DNA from: Olegusella massiliensis
Lineage (GTDB): Bacteria; Actinomycetota; Coriobacteriia; Coriobacteriales; Atopobiaceae
Length of the DNA: 64,000 nt
Reading direction: 5' to 3'
Assembly (NCBI RefSeq): GCF_900078545.1
Contig: NZ_FLLS01000002.1
Coordinates: 372,001 to 436,000 of the forward strand
In this document: positions 37,601 to 45,915 of the stretch, piece by piece
Layout: each line of letters opens with the position of its first letter
How positions within the stretch are numbered: the first letter of the stretch is position 1
The notes under the pieces: model-generated
Databases searched by the model: none
Told to the model about the DNA's origin: nothing
What the model saw: the letters and a program-made list of their open reading frames with translations, nothing else
Program-made: the position numbers and the translations under genes

Positions 37601-38760
37601 TAATTCCTCGAAAAAGCATGACTCAACCATCAATTAGCGTTGTGGTTCCCATATATAACTCCGAAAAATACCTTTCAGAATGTCTTGATTCTCTTGTAAA
37701 TCAAAGTAAAAACGACATTGAAATCATTTGTGTAGACGATGGAAGCATCGACTCCTCCTCCGAATTAATCAAAAATTTTGCTGAAAACGATCCGCGAATA
37801 ATACTTCTACATCAAGAAAATCAAGGTCAGAGCGTCGCTCGAAATACAGGTGTAGGCTATTCAGTAGGAAGATATATTTACTTCATTGATAGCGACGATG
37901 TGCTTGATATATATGCGCTTGAAAAACTGTATACAAAAATGGAGCTTGAAAAACTTGATGTCCTCTTTTTTGAGGGCATAAGCTTCGCACATTCTACCGA
38001 TGACATTGAAACATACCAACACTTTGAAGGAAACTATCAAAGGCATTATCTACACTCAGATGTCCTTAATGGACCTACATTACTAAAAGAATTATGGAAT
38101 GACGGGGACTATTGGGTTTCTCCCTGTATGCAAATGACACGTAGAGAGCATTTTATTAATAATAATCTTTGGTTTCTTCCTGGAATCATTTATGAGGATA
38201 ACTTTTATACGTTCAAGTCTCTCTTACATGCAAGACGGGCAAATTGTATTCATGACTCACTCTACAAGCGCCGAGTCCGCTCAGGATCGACAATGTCAGG
38301 TAAACTTAAGTTCTTCAATTGCTACAGTTATTTTAAAATATTTCTTGCTATGAGTGACGAAATTTCAGCTCACTCTCCAGAGGATGAAGGATGGGCTGTT
38401 GCATGTGAATTGCGCGAATACATGTTGCAGCATGCTAGGGCACAATTTTCAAAGCTCTCTAGTATTGAACAAAACGAACGATGGTTCATGCCTGAACTTG
38501 AGCTCTATCTTTTTGAAAAAAATATCACAAGCTATTGTGAGCTCAAAGAAATTATCAAGGCTCAGAATGATGAGATAAATACTTTAAACAGATTGGCTGC
38601 CTCAAATCTCAGGGCTGCAAATAGATTACAGGATAGGCTCTCCCAGATAAAGAGCAATAAAATTATTAAGTTAGGTTTGAGGTTGAGGCGTTTTTTGAGA
38701 AGGGCAAGAAGGGCACTACGCAATCCAAAACTTATCCTAAGAAAGCTGGGGCTATCCTAG
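34660..38760 (+). CDS. giant modular glycosyltransferase with four GT2 units
   Basis: This 1366-residue protein is built of four consecutive units of about 330 residues. Unit 1 (1-316): VDDGSSD and DSDD at 89-92, then WWPWDKLFRA and EQRTTNDLFF. Unit 2 (from 317): VDAGSTDGT and ETDDF. Unit 3 (from about 649): DQNS in place of DDGS and INNY in place of DSDD, so it is catalytically degenerate. Unit 4 (from about 988): VDDGSIDSS and DSDDV, with YEDNFYTFKSL. A short coiled coil from about 1302 leads to a strongly Arg/Lys-rich, amphipathic C-terminus that may bind membrane. It probably extends the polymer with several linkages in one chain. It stands alone on its strand; base composition looks AT-rich compared with the ruv region. 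Confidence 0.85.
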   Translation: MPKVSVIIPIFNAEEYLDECLKSVLSQTLSDIEVICVDDGSSDSSLTILNKYAKNDSRIKIIEQKNAGAGAARNRGMEIATGEYLSFLDSDDVFELTMLEKLVAISDFEQLDVAICRCNKFIHETKETIDTPWTIKSELIPANNYFQATDIKKDFFEAFIWWPWDKLFRAQFIKDSSLYFQEQRTTNDLFFVVGATLLANKIDYINDILIHQRVHEGSLAVTREKSWHCFFDALIKVRDFLQEKKLYDRFEQDFINYCVTFTNWYKNSIDISTYQKIVPALSRAFKELGVADKPRKFFYETDSWSEVQKVLNWKTIAISVIMPSLNVRPYIRECVQSVCNQTLRNIEIICVDAGSTDGTLEILREFEKNDPRVTVIVSDKKSYGHQMNLGLKHAQGEYIGIVETDDFASPTMYANLFAVAEKRDADVVKANWHRFQTKPIQHDILFERYAGIPYNKVLTVGEKKKLLDGASGIWSGIYRKSFLARNEIDFLETPGASYQDTAFLLKVIMAAQSIILLKKGWLHYRIDNDNSSVHSSGKVFCVCDEMKSVHAYINARPALKKTYQADIWSRTATVYDWNDKRLADSLRIDFLKEVQAEFTQGLESGSFKLDYLTGRYRGFIEQVLESPESYVAHHKTISQKFELSNPKNSPLFTIVLEVRNGEKTLRTCLDSLHAQTFSSFEVLCFDQNSLGNTGTILAKYAHEDSRFQVISDGGESLRNTAINKSQGAFILFINNYTFLQPSCLELLGEIIETQSPDILLNKQTCYNLDSKKLAQESFGYNEAIYSSIYPFNSTTAPKQLLQVTSPSVLGKVYRTDFLKSLFYQFETNTSFRNDALLCSIALLQASKISACDTAVIVQASTSKERKENHINPYASELAKPWIDLLGANGVFASNKYNNPLVLSSARALAAHTIRSDFDLLTSNDARSIAVHALSSGAVRSTGVFDLAYESYEEEADYNFFQGVRAGFEKISSSEERSEIIVIPRKSMTQPSISVVVPIYNSEKYLSECLDSLVNQSKNDIEIICVDDGSIDSSSELIKNFAENDPRIILLHQENQGQSVARNTGVGYSVGRYIYFIDSDDVLDIYALEKLYTKMELEKLDVLFFEGISFAHSTDDIETYQHFEGNYQRHYLHSDVLNGPTLLKELWNDGDYWVSPCMQMTRREHFINNNLWFLPGIIYEDNFYTFKSLLHARRANCIHDSLYKRRVRSGSTMSGKLKFFNCYSYFKIFLAMSDEISAHSPEDEGWAVACELREYMLQHARAQFSKLSSIEQNERWFMPELELYLFEKNITSYCELKEIIKAQNDEINTLNRLAASNLRAANRLQDRLSQIKSNKIIKLGLRLRRFLRRARRALRNPKLILRKLGLS

Positions 38761-38945
38761 CTTTTCCCAACCACAATTTACTCAATAACTGGACGTTTTA
38801 CCACATTTCTTCAGTATGGCGAGATAGCAAGGTCTTCTACAAATCTACTAGAAAAGGATTGTTGCATAGTATTACCAGAAACATACGAAACACAATGCTA
38901 TACAAGCTGATTAAACGCTAAAATATGCATAAAGTAATCAGCCCT

Positions 38946-41630
38946 TTAGGGCAATAAGCTGTCTGAAGTGACAGAAGGATACTTGTCACTCATATCAACG
39001 CTTCTATAGCTATTTTTAAAATAACCTTTAGCATGCTTGCTCTTAGTCTTATCCTTTATTTTTCTTTGATACTTAAAGAAAGACAAGATAATCAGTAAGG
39101 CTAAGCTGATGCCACTAATAACTGCTCCAGCTGCTAAACCAGGGGTATGGTAAACCATTTTAATATCATGGTGTCCTGATGTAAGCGGGACACATATGAA
39201 CGTCTTTCCAAATGTTTCTAACTTCGTTTTTACCCCATCAATATAGCAATTCCAGCCGACATCAACAGGAATCGAGAAAAAGAGCGTCTTTGGCTCAGTA
39301 TATTCTGTGGAAACATAGACCTCATTGCCATCCACTTTAGTGCTTTCGGGAATATTATTTTTTAAGGTGAAGAACGCTTGATTATAGACACTCTCATCAA
39401 TTCTATACGCATAAATTGTATGACTTTTAGTTTCATCTTTTTTATGATGTTTAATCAGAACATGAATCACATCGCCAGTTTTATATTCCCCCAAAGAAAC
39501 TGCATTAATAAAGAAACGATTGCATACCGGCTGCAATAGAGTTCCATTCACATAGATTTCGCAATCGCCTTGCCGTAAATTTCTATGGACATCTCTTCCA
39601 TCAACATACAAATAATAAGCTCCAGCATCCGCAGCAATATCATACGACTCATCCTCGCCTTGACCAGTTTGTGTAATTCTGGCTTTCTGGTACACCCGTG
39701 TTTTCTGTCCTAGCATGACTGAAACAATGAGGTTTTGATTTTTAAATGGGTCTTCTGTATAGGTAATATCCAGATCTGTACCGTCAATTGCGTATGCAAG
39801 GGGTAATACACGATTGTTTTCGTATACCGACCAACCACTAGGGATCTCGCTATTATTCTTTAGCTTAAGCTTTTTATAGCCATATAGGTCTCTCCAGTAA
39901 GCAACATATTTCACATCAAGAAGAGTTTCCATCAACGGAAGTGAGTCATTCCAGTATGTATCGGTCGGATTAACCTGCAAGAGCGGGTAATCAGAATAGC
40001 CAACATTTGCCATAAATTGGTCCGAAGTTGCATCATAAGTCGAACTATAGTGTTCTAAGCTGTTATATCCAAAAATAAACGATTCCCCTGTTGCAACGTT
40101 GGAAATATTCGTACCGTCTAAATATGAATAAGCTTTTTCAATGCGGTAAAACGAGCTATCTAGTCCTTTAATTTCATCCATCAAATTATTTGTTGATACA
40201 TAATAATCCCTATATTTACCAACTGTTTCTGGGAAGCTTCCTGCTGGAAAGCCACCAAGTCCAAAATATGTGCCACAAGTCAATTCAAGACATAACAATG
40301 GAAAAAGGAATGTGTTACAGATATATCTATTTGCAAATATAAATAGAAGGATATATACACTTAGAAGGCCAAGATATATTTTGGCGATATAAACACTATG
40401 AAAAAGTCCTTCACTTGCAAGTAAATATGTAAATACAAAGATTACTACCGCTGAGGCAGTAAACCCAGTAGCTCGCGCTCGGCGCGGTGTATGAGAAAGA
40501 GTTTCAGCCACGTTTGCAGCTATAACCAAGAGAATAGCGCCACTCACGAAAGCAAATCTAAAATAATATGAGTAGCTTCTAACGAAAGCAGTCCAGACAA
40601 GCTCGCCTTCCTTTGTGTGATAGCTGACAAAAAGGAGAAGCAAAAGAAAAAAATTTGCAAACTTATTTTTTATTGTAATCTTGGAAAAGAATGAATAGAT
40701 TACCAAAACTAGAACGACGCCACCAATATAAAGAATGGAAGCGCCCTGTTGGTTGAATGGAGCATCGAGAGCGAATCCAGCAAACACTTTAAGAATTCGC
40801 ATGTTTCGCTCTGTTGTAAAAAAGTTCAGATATAAACCTGAAGCCTTGCCTCCCAGCAAGGACAAGCATGATGGGAGGAGAATAATCGCACTAATTCCAC
40901 AACCTATTAGCATATATATTGTAAATCTACCAAAGCTCCTAAAATTATCTTTCGCACTATTATCAGATAGAATGAGTTCATATAACGAGTAAATGCCTGC
41001 AGCAATACAGACCATATAACCGGTATACCAATTCGAGAGAATTGCACATGCAACGAATACAGATAACAACCAATTCTTTCGATTATTGAGACAGTAATAG
41101 GTTCCCAAAAAGACCAATGGGATAAAAACCACCCCATCAAGCCACATTATATTCCGACAATTAGCAGCGTTATATTTCATTAATGCATAGCTAATAGACA
41201 GCAATATAGTAAATATATTTTCTATCGAAGGATAACGCTTCTTAATATATATAGCTGCAGTTATGCTGCAAGCCATAGTCTTTAGAAGATATACAAACGA
41301 TAAAGCCTGAGGAATCTGCTCTTTTTGAATAAAAAATAAAAAAACACTTGAGATGCTCGATAAATAATAGGAAAAAATACCAATCATTCTTCCGCCGAAA
41401 GATTTCCCGAAAGAATATGAAATGGATGCATTTCCATGAAGCACATCCCATAAATAAGAAAAATAATCTTTGTATTGGAGTCTAGAATCCCAAGAAAGCA
41501 GGAGTCTATCTCCAAATGGATATAAATCACTTAATTTGAAGGCAATCCCCAAAAGAACCGCGGAGACTATCGCACTGATTAGGCATAACTCTCTCAAGTT
41601 AAAGTCAGATAATTTTTTAATCTTGATCAT
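38946..41630 (-). CDS. YfhO-family polytopic membrane protein (GT-C-like)
   Basis: This 894-residue YfhO-type protein (PF09586) has LLLSWDSRLQYKDYFSYLWDVLHG in the first external loop, then SYSFGKSFGG, a NIMWLDGVVFIPLV segment, about 12 membrane helices, a long extracellular C-terminal domain ending WNCYIDGVKT...GHHDIKM, and a last helix with a basic tail. It is closer to classical Listeria/Lactobacillus YfhO proteins than the one at 2983. These proteins are implicated in sugar decoration of teichoic acids from undecaprenyl-phosphate sugars. GGAG seven bases before the ATG at 41630 sets the start, and a perfect TATAAT (41682-41677) lies 47 bases upstream. It is the only gene between two strand switches and looks AT-rich. 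Confidence 0.85.
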   Translation of the reverse strand: MIKIKKLSDFNLRELCLISAIVSAVLLGIAFKLSDLYPFGDRLLLSWDSRLQYKDYFSYLWDVLHGNASISYSFGKSFGGRMIGIFSYYLSSISSVFLFFIQKEQIPQALSFVYLLKTMACSITAAIYIKKRYPSIENIFTILLSISYALMKYNAANCRNIMWLDGVVFIPLVFLGTYYCLNNRKNWLLSVFVACAILSNWYTGYMVCIAAGIYSLYELILSDNSAKDNFRSFGRFTIYMLIGCGISAIILLPSCLSLLGGKASGLYLNFFTTERNMRILKVFAGFALDAPFNQQGASILYIGGVVLVLVIYSFFSKITIKNKFANFFLLLLLFVSYHTKEGELVWTAFVRSYSYYFRFAFVSGAILLVIAANVAETLSHTPRRARATGFTASAVVIFVFTYLLASEGLFHSVYIAKIYLGLLSVYILLFIFANRYICNTFLFPLLCLELTCGTYFGLGGFPAGSFPETVGKYRDYYVSTNNLMDEIKGLDSSFYRIEKAYSYLDGTNISNVATGESFIFGYNSLEHYSSTYDATSDQFMANVGYSDYPLLQVNPTDTYWNDSLPLMETLLDVKYVAYWRDLYGYKKLKLKNNSEIPSGWSVYENNRVLPLAYAIDGTDLDITYTEDPFKNQNLIVSVMLGQKTRVYQKARITQTGQGEDESYDIAADAGAYYLYVDGRDVHRNLRQGDCEIYVNGTLLQPVCNRFFINAVSLGEYKTGDVIHVLIKHHKKDETKSHTIYAYRIDESVYNQAFFTLKNNIPESTKVDGNEVYVSTEYTEPKTLFFSIPVDVGWNCYIDGVKTKLETFGKTFICVPLTSGHHDIKMVYHTPGLAAGAVISGISLALLIILSFFKYQRKIKDKTKSKHAKGYFKNSYRSVDMSDKYPSVTSDSLLP

Positions 41631-41676
41631 AACTAGTCTCCGCTGCCAGCAGTGCGCATGTGACAAGGCTTGCCAT

Positions 41677-41682
41677 ATTATA
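41677..41682 (-). promoter_or_regulatory. possible -10 box for the second YfhO gene
   Basis: On the minus strand TATAAT lies 47 bases before the ATG at 41630, in a TA-rich run. No convincing -35 is found 16-18 bases upstream, so only the -10 is reported. Confidence 0.35.
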
Positions 41683-42341
41683 TATCTAGCCCCCGATTAA
41701 CTGCGGTTGATTTTCATAGTTAACCGAACAGCCAGCTTCAGTCGAGCGTTTCTCATGATAAACGCAACACTGTAAAGGTCGTCTCTGGAAGGTGTGTTGA
41801 TGTTTTGCCTGCTTGAGATGAACGCCTTTGGTGTTTCGATGAGCCTGAGAACAGAGTTATCCATCCCCTCGGAGCCACTTCTCAAAGTGAGCCGAACGGG
41901 TGGGAAGAACGCTTATTACGGATATCTTTTCTACTTAGATATAGGTTTACTTCCTCTCTTGAGATGTGCTTCATTGATAAGGTGAACAGTGAGATCAAGT
42001 TCATCTATCGGAATCTCCGTAACTCCTAGGTAGTCAAGAAGATGTTTTGCAAGATCTTTGTGTGACGCTTTAAGCATTCGGATAGGACTTAAAGATCCTA
42101 AAGACGGTCTGGGTTCTGCGTTCACATGACTCATAATAAGGAGCAATCCTCAGCGGTAAGACTACCAAAGCTCATGCTTTTTATAAGTTGAATGGAATCC
42201 TCCTTAAGACTTAGTAATAAATCTAGTTGTCATCTAAACCACTGGGGATACCATTATGTTTAGTCATATATACCAAGTTATACTGACTTCTATAAGTTTT
42301 TATCTTGCACTGGAGTCTAGACTCGGAGAAGGAGCATTTTG
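41683..42341. other. gene-poor spacer, possibly with a decayed mobile-element fragment
   Basis: This stretch of about 660 bases has no gene I can name. On the minus strand a 71-codon frame (42146-41931) reads NAEPRPSLGSLSPIRMLK and later DELDLTVHLINEAHLKRG, which loosely resembles the last part of IS30-like transposases. A second minus frame (41885-41697) has no recognised family. Both lack ribosome sites and intact family domains. The plus side carries the leader of the DUF6020 gene at 42342. Confidence 0.35.
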
Positions 42342-44270
42342 GTGATTAGTCTCTCAAATCACGAGGCGAGAGCCTATCATGCAAGACATACTATTGCTAC
42401 TGTGGAAAATAAGAACGAGCACAAAAAATGGGAACTCGTTCTCTTTTGCATGTCCGCAGTTTCTTCCTATTTCCTCGCGCGATATCTACAGTTTGGCTAT
42501 GAACTAATTGTATGGGCCTGTCTTACCACAGTAGAGTTCTTTTGTGCCCGTAAGCTGTATCTACAGCACCGCATGCCTCAAAGGGGTACTTGTATAGCGA
42601 TAGTTCTTTTTGCCTTGCTTTTTAATGTCTCTATAGTGCTTGGATATCACATCCACACAGGTGATCAATACTATGGCTTAATAAACGAGAACTATATTGT
42701 TCCGTATTCCTGGGCTGATTTAGTTTCTTTTTTTCTTATCCTTCCTGGCCTCATTGTGCTTATGTTGTCCCCCGCGACAGCAATAGACACTCCGAAATCG
42801 CCGGACCACTGCTTAGTTAATTTTCTTGGCAAGATTTCTTGGCATAAAGTTTTTGTGATCACATTGGTTATCTTTGCTGCCTGGATACCTTATCTTGTTA
42901 CCTATTGGCCTGGGATTGTCCTTGGGGACTCTGTATCAAGCATTCGACAGGCACTCGGGCTTATAGGATACCGAAACCATCATCCGGTTGCTTATACCCT
43001 TTTTCTACAGTTTTGGATAAATATCGCCGCGCTAATGGGCAGAAGTCATGCGGCTGGCATTGGACTCTCATCTATTACACAGATGCTTATCATGTCCGGT
43101 GTTTTTGCTTATATGATTGAATGGATGGTGATTCGTTTCCGTCTTTCGAAGACTTGGTATGCCATCTTAACTGCGCCTTATGCACTGACAACCTATGTAG
43201 CAACGTATGGAGTTGCCCTATGGAAAGACCCCCTTTTTTCTGTTGCACTTGTTGTCCAAACTATCTGTATTGCTGACTTCATTTGGTCAAAGGGTAACTT
43301 TATACGTGTGCATAAGTCGTGGTGCCCTGCATATATTCTAAGCGGCACCGTACTTGTACTTTTTAGAAATAACGGGATATTTGTCTTTGTTGCAAGCGTA
43401 ATCACCATTATGGTAATGGGCATCCATTGGCTCAGAAAATCTTCTATAGCGTGGCGCACTGCCTTATCTCCAGTTATTCCTGCATTAATGATCACTGCTG
43501 TCTATCTTATATTTACCGGTCCTATCTACTCATATCTCAAAGTCACTCCAACCGAAAAAGTCGAAAGCGTTGGTATCCCCCTTAATCAAATGGCTCGCGT
43601 TGCTGCACTTGATGGTGATATGAGCAAATCCGATAGAACATATTTGAATACACTCCTTCCAATTGATGAATACAAAAATTTATATCGCCCATGCTGCACC
43701 GACATGCTTAAATGGAATGAGCACTTTAATGGAGAGCCTCTTAATACGGACCTCTGGAGACATTGGTCTTCCATGCTTATAAGAAACCCACGGGTCTATT
43801 TTGAAGCATGGGAACTTCAGACATTTGGCTTTTGGGCAGTCAATGTGCAGGATAAACCTGGGATTTGGAATGGGAATATTTCATGGGGTGCGATATACAA
43901 TACTGGTGAATATACTGTCCCTAAGGAGTGCCACGTTCACTTTGGATCCTACAATACAAATACGACGTTGACCCATTTATTCCCTACGGATGAGTGGTCT
44001 ATCCCAATAAGTTGGATTTTATGGGTCATGCTATATCTCTGTATCCTTTTTTGTAGCAAACATAAATTTGGGTGGTTGGCAATAATAATTCCTTCGCTTG
44101 CCCTCTTAGGCACTCTTGTCATTGCCTCACCAAGATGTTATTGGCCTCGATATGGAGCGGCGGTCCAATTTCTTATTCCTGTCTACCTGCTGCTTTATTA
44201 CGCGATAGCCTCAAACGAAAAAGGATTATGCAGCTATAGCAAAAACGATTCTGACTTGTTGCATTCTTAA
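42342..44270 (+). CDS. DUF6020-type polytopic membrane protein (GT-C-like)
   Basis: This 642-residue protein has about 13 membrane spans. It shares with the paralogues at 5483 and 45916 a TYWPGIVLGDS segment, HHPVAYT, LWKDPLFS, a VLFRNNGIF helix motif, a GIPLNQMARV segment, and a large extracellular loop containing RNPRVYFEAW. These fit a lipid-linked sugar transferase with its active site facing outward (inference). The GTG at 42342 follows AAGGAG by seven bases; a TTG one codon upstream is less likely. It converges on the GT2 gene at 44309. Nothing upstream indicates an operon. Confidence 0.75.
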   Translation: MISLSNHEARAYHARHTIATVENKNEHKKWELVLFCMSAVSSYFLARYLQFGYELIVWACLTTVEFFCARKLYLQHRMPQRGTCIAIVLFALLFNVSIVLGYHIHTGDQYYGLINENYIVPYSWADLVSFFLILPGLIVLMLSPATAIDTPKSPDHCLVNFLGKISWHKVFVITLVIFAAWIPYLVTYWPGIVLGDSVSSIRQALGLIGYRNHHPVAYTLFLQFWINIAALMGRSHAAGIGLSSITQMLIMSGVFAYMIEWMVIRFRLSKTWYAILTAPYALTTYVATYGVALWKDPLFSVALVVQTICIADFIWSKGNFIRVHKSWCPAYILSGTVLVLFRNNGIFVFVASVITIMVMGIHWLRKSSIAWRTALSPVIPALMITAVYLIFTGPIYSYLKVTPTEKVESVGIPLNQMARVAALDGDMSKSDRTYLNTLLPIDEYKNLYRPCCTDMLKWNEHFNGEPLNTDLWRHWSSMLIRNPRVYFEAWELQTFGFWAVNVQDKPGIWNGNISWGAIYNTGEYTVPKECHVHFGSYNTNTTLTHLFPTDEWSIPISWILWVMLYLCILFCSKHKFGWLAIIIPSLALLGTLVIASPRCYWPRYGAAVQFLIPVYLLLYYAIASNEKGLCSYSKNDSDLLHS

Positions 44271-44308
44271 AAGTAAGAGTGCGCTCAAATTGCTACTTCT
44301 CTACACAA

Positions 44309-45325
44309 TTAGTGAAGTATGCGTCGTTTAATACGACGAGTTTTGTTATAAAGCCAGCTGTAAATTATTACAACGACAGGCGCATACATCAGATAAGCAC
44401 GACGATATTTTGCTTTTATGCGAGACGAACGGACAATACATATTCCATTAACTCTTGAAACCATTCCACCAATTGCTTTTTTAATTTCAGGATCAGCAAC
44501 ATCAAAATTTTCATTAAGTAACTGTATATATGTACAGCAGCGACTGTAGTGACCTTCAAGAATACGTGGAGCGGTAATTTTTAGTCTCTGGATAATATCA
44601 TCCATATCAAACCAGCGGTTATAAATAATTGCCGGATCCTTTACAACAGAAGAAGACCCTGCATTAAACTCACGATAGTAGTAAAGACATTCATCGACAT
44701 AAACAATACTTGCGGCCTGTGCAAGCGTTTCAATAAACCAAGGGTTATCTGCCCAGCCTGCACCAGGTATTTCATGCATGCGAATATTTTTTTCTTCAAG
44801 AAAACTCCTACGATATACCGCAGACCAGATGCTGGGATGATGAAAAAGAAATTTTGCATTCTCCGCAAGAGTAAAACGCGTAAGAGGTTTAATTGTGCTG
44901 TGATAGTAAGCAGCAGGTTGCATATGTTCATGGGAGGTATTAGCATCAATAACACGCCAATATGCCGCTTTTACCACATCGGGAAAATTAGTCTTGCGAG
45001 CAGCAGTTATAAGCTTTTCAAACATATGTATATCTATATAATCATCTGGCTCTATGATAGAGATATACTCCCCTTTTGCATATGAAAGTCCCACATTAAC
45101 TGCCTTGCCATAACCTCCATTTTGCTTATGAATTACTTCAAAGCGCGGATCTTTTCTAACAAACGAATCGATAATTTGAGAAGAAGAATCTGTCGACCCA
45201 TCGTCTATACATATGATTTGAATATCATTAAAGCTTTGCTGTGCCACACTTGCGAGACACTGTTCAAGAAAGCGCTCTACATTGTATATAGGCAAAATAA
45301 CGCTAAGCGTTGGTGTATCTACCAC
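44309..45325 (-). CDS. single-unit GT2 glycosyltransferase
   Basis: This 338-residue GT2 has LSVILPIYNVERF, CIDDGSTDSS and IEPDDYID, then GAGWADNPWFIE and YYYREFN, which place it in the same subgroup as unit 1 of the protein at 29947. The C-terminus is hydrophobic then basic (KTRRIKRRIL). The frame also offers an ATG at 45334, but the AAGG ribosome site touches that ATG and is nine bases before the GTG at 45325, so the GTG is preferred. The gene upstream on the same strand is a decayed fragment. It probably adds one sugar to the polymer backbone or branch. Confidence 0.88.
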   Translation of the reverse strand: MVDTPTLSVILPIYNVERFLEQCLASVAQQSFNDIQIICIDDGSTDSSSQIIDSFVRKDPRFEVIHKQNGGYGKAVNVGLSYAKGEYISIIEPDDYIDIHMFEKLITAARKTNFPDVVKAAYWRVIDANTSHEHMQPAAYYHSTIKPLTRFTLAENAKFLFHHPSIWSAVYRRSFLEEKNIRMHEIPGAGWADNPWFIETLAQAASIVYVDECLYYYREFNAGSSSVVKDPAIIYNRWFDMDDIIQRLKITAPRILEGHYSRCCTYIQLLNENFDVADPEIKKAIGGMVSRVNGICIVRSSRIKAKYRRAYLMYAPVVVIIYSWLYNKTRRIKRRILH

Positions 45326-45370
45326 AGTTGACATCCTTAAAGGAGCTGGCTAGATTTTATGGAATGGCAT

Positions 45371-45697
45371 CTAGTGCATGGAGTATAAAGTGTCTGGAAA
45401 GTGCTTAACCACCCGCCTTTGATTTTGCACCAAATATACAGCATGAGAAACATAGAAGAGAGAACTTAGGACAAGAGATAAGCTATACCGGAAAGCGCCA
45501 TTAACTGGTGAAAGACAACACATGATAAAGACGCCTATTGGCAATGCAAATGGAGCTAGTTTAGCCACTTTAATTCTTCTTGCGGCTGCAACAAAAGCCA
45601 GCGCTATTAACCAACTATATGTCCTAGGTGAATAAAATAGCCTCAAAAAAGGGGGAGCACTCTCCATACATATGCCCATTGGATAAATCCCAGCCAA
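45371..45697 (-). pseudogene. C-terminal remnant of a fourth DUF6020-type membrane protein
   Basis: The frame reads LFYSPRTYSWLIAL and later CLSPVNGAFRYSLSLVLS, which aligns with VNPAGYTW and VSPINGLLRYALPLM at the end of the intact paralogue at 45916. Only the last three or so helices remain. The expected upstream 500 residues, including the RNNG motif, are missing, and no ribosome site precedes it. The fragment lies between the intact paralogue and the GT2 gene on the same strand, so it probably comes from tandem duplication and decay. The rest of 45698-45915 shows no recognisable coding sequence. Confidence 0.7.
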
Positions 45698-45915
45698 AGG
45701 GGCTTTGTACTACTAGAGTGGACGATAACTATATCATCCTGAGCATTACCAACTTTCTCATTAGGACTTTCGGTCGGAAATATAGAGTGTTTTATGCAGA
45801 CAAGCAGCGCGTGTTGAATGGAGAAAAGATTTAAATGTATAGAAATTATCTTCAAAAATAATCCCAAGAATGAACCAAAGACTATTCTATTCCAGTGATT
45901 ACCATTAACTCTGCC

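Noticed and set aside
38941-38952. GCCCTTTAGGGC between convergent genes
   Set aside because: A four-base stem without a T-run; too weak to call a terminator.
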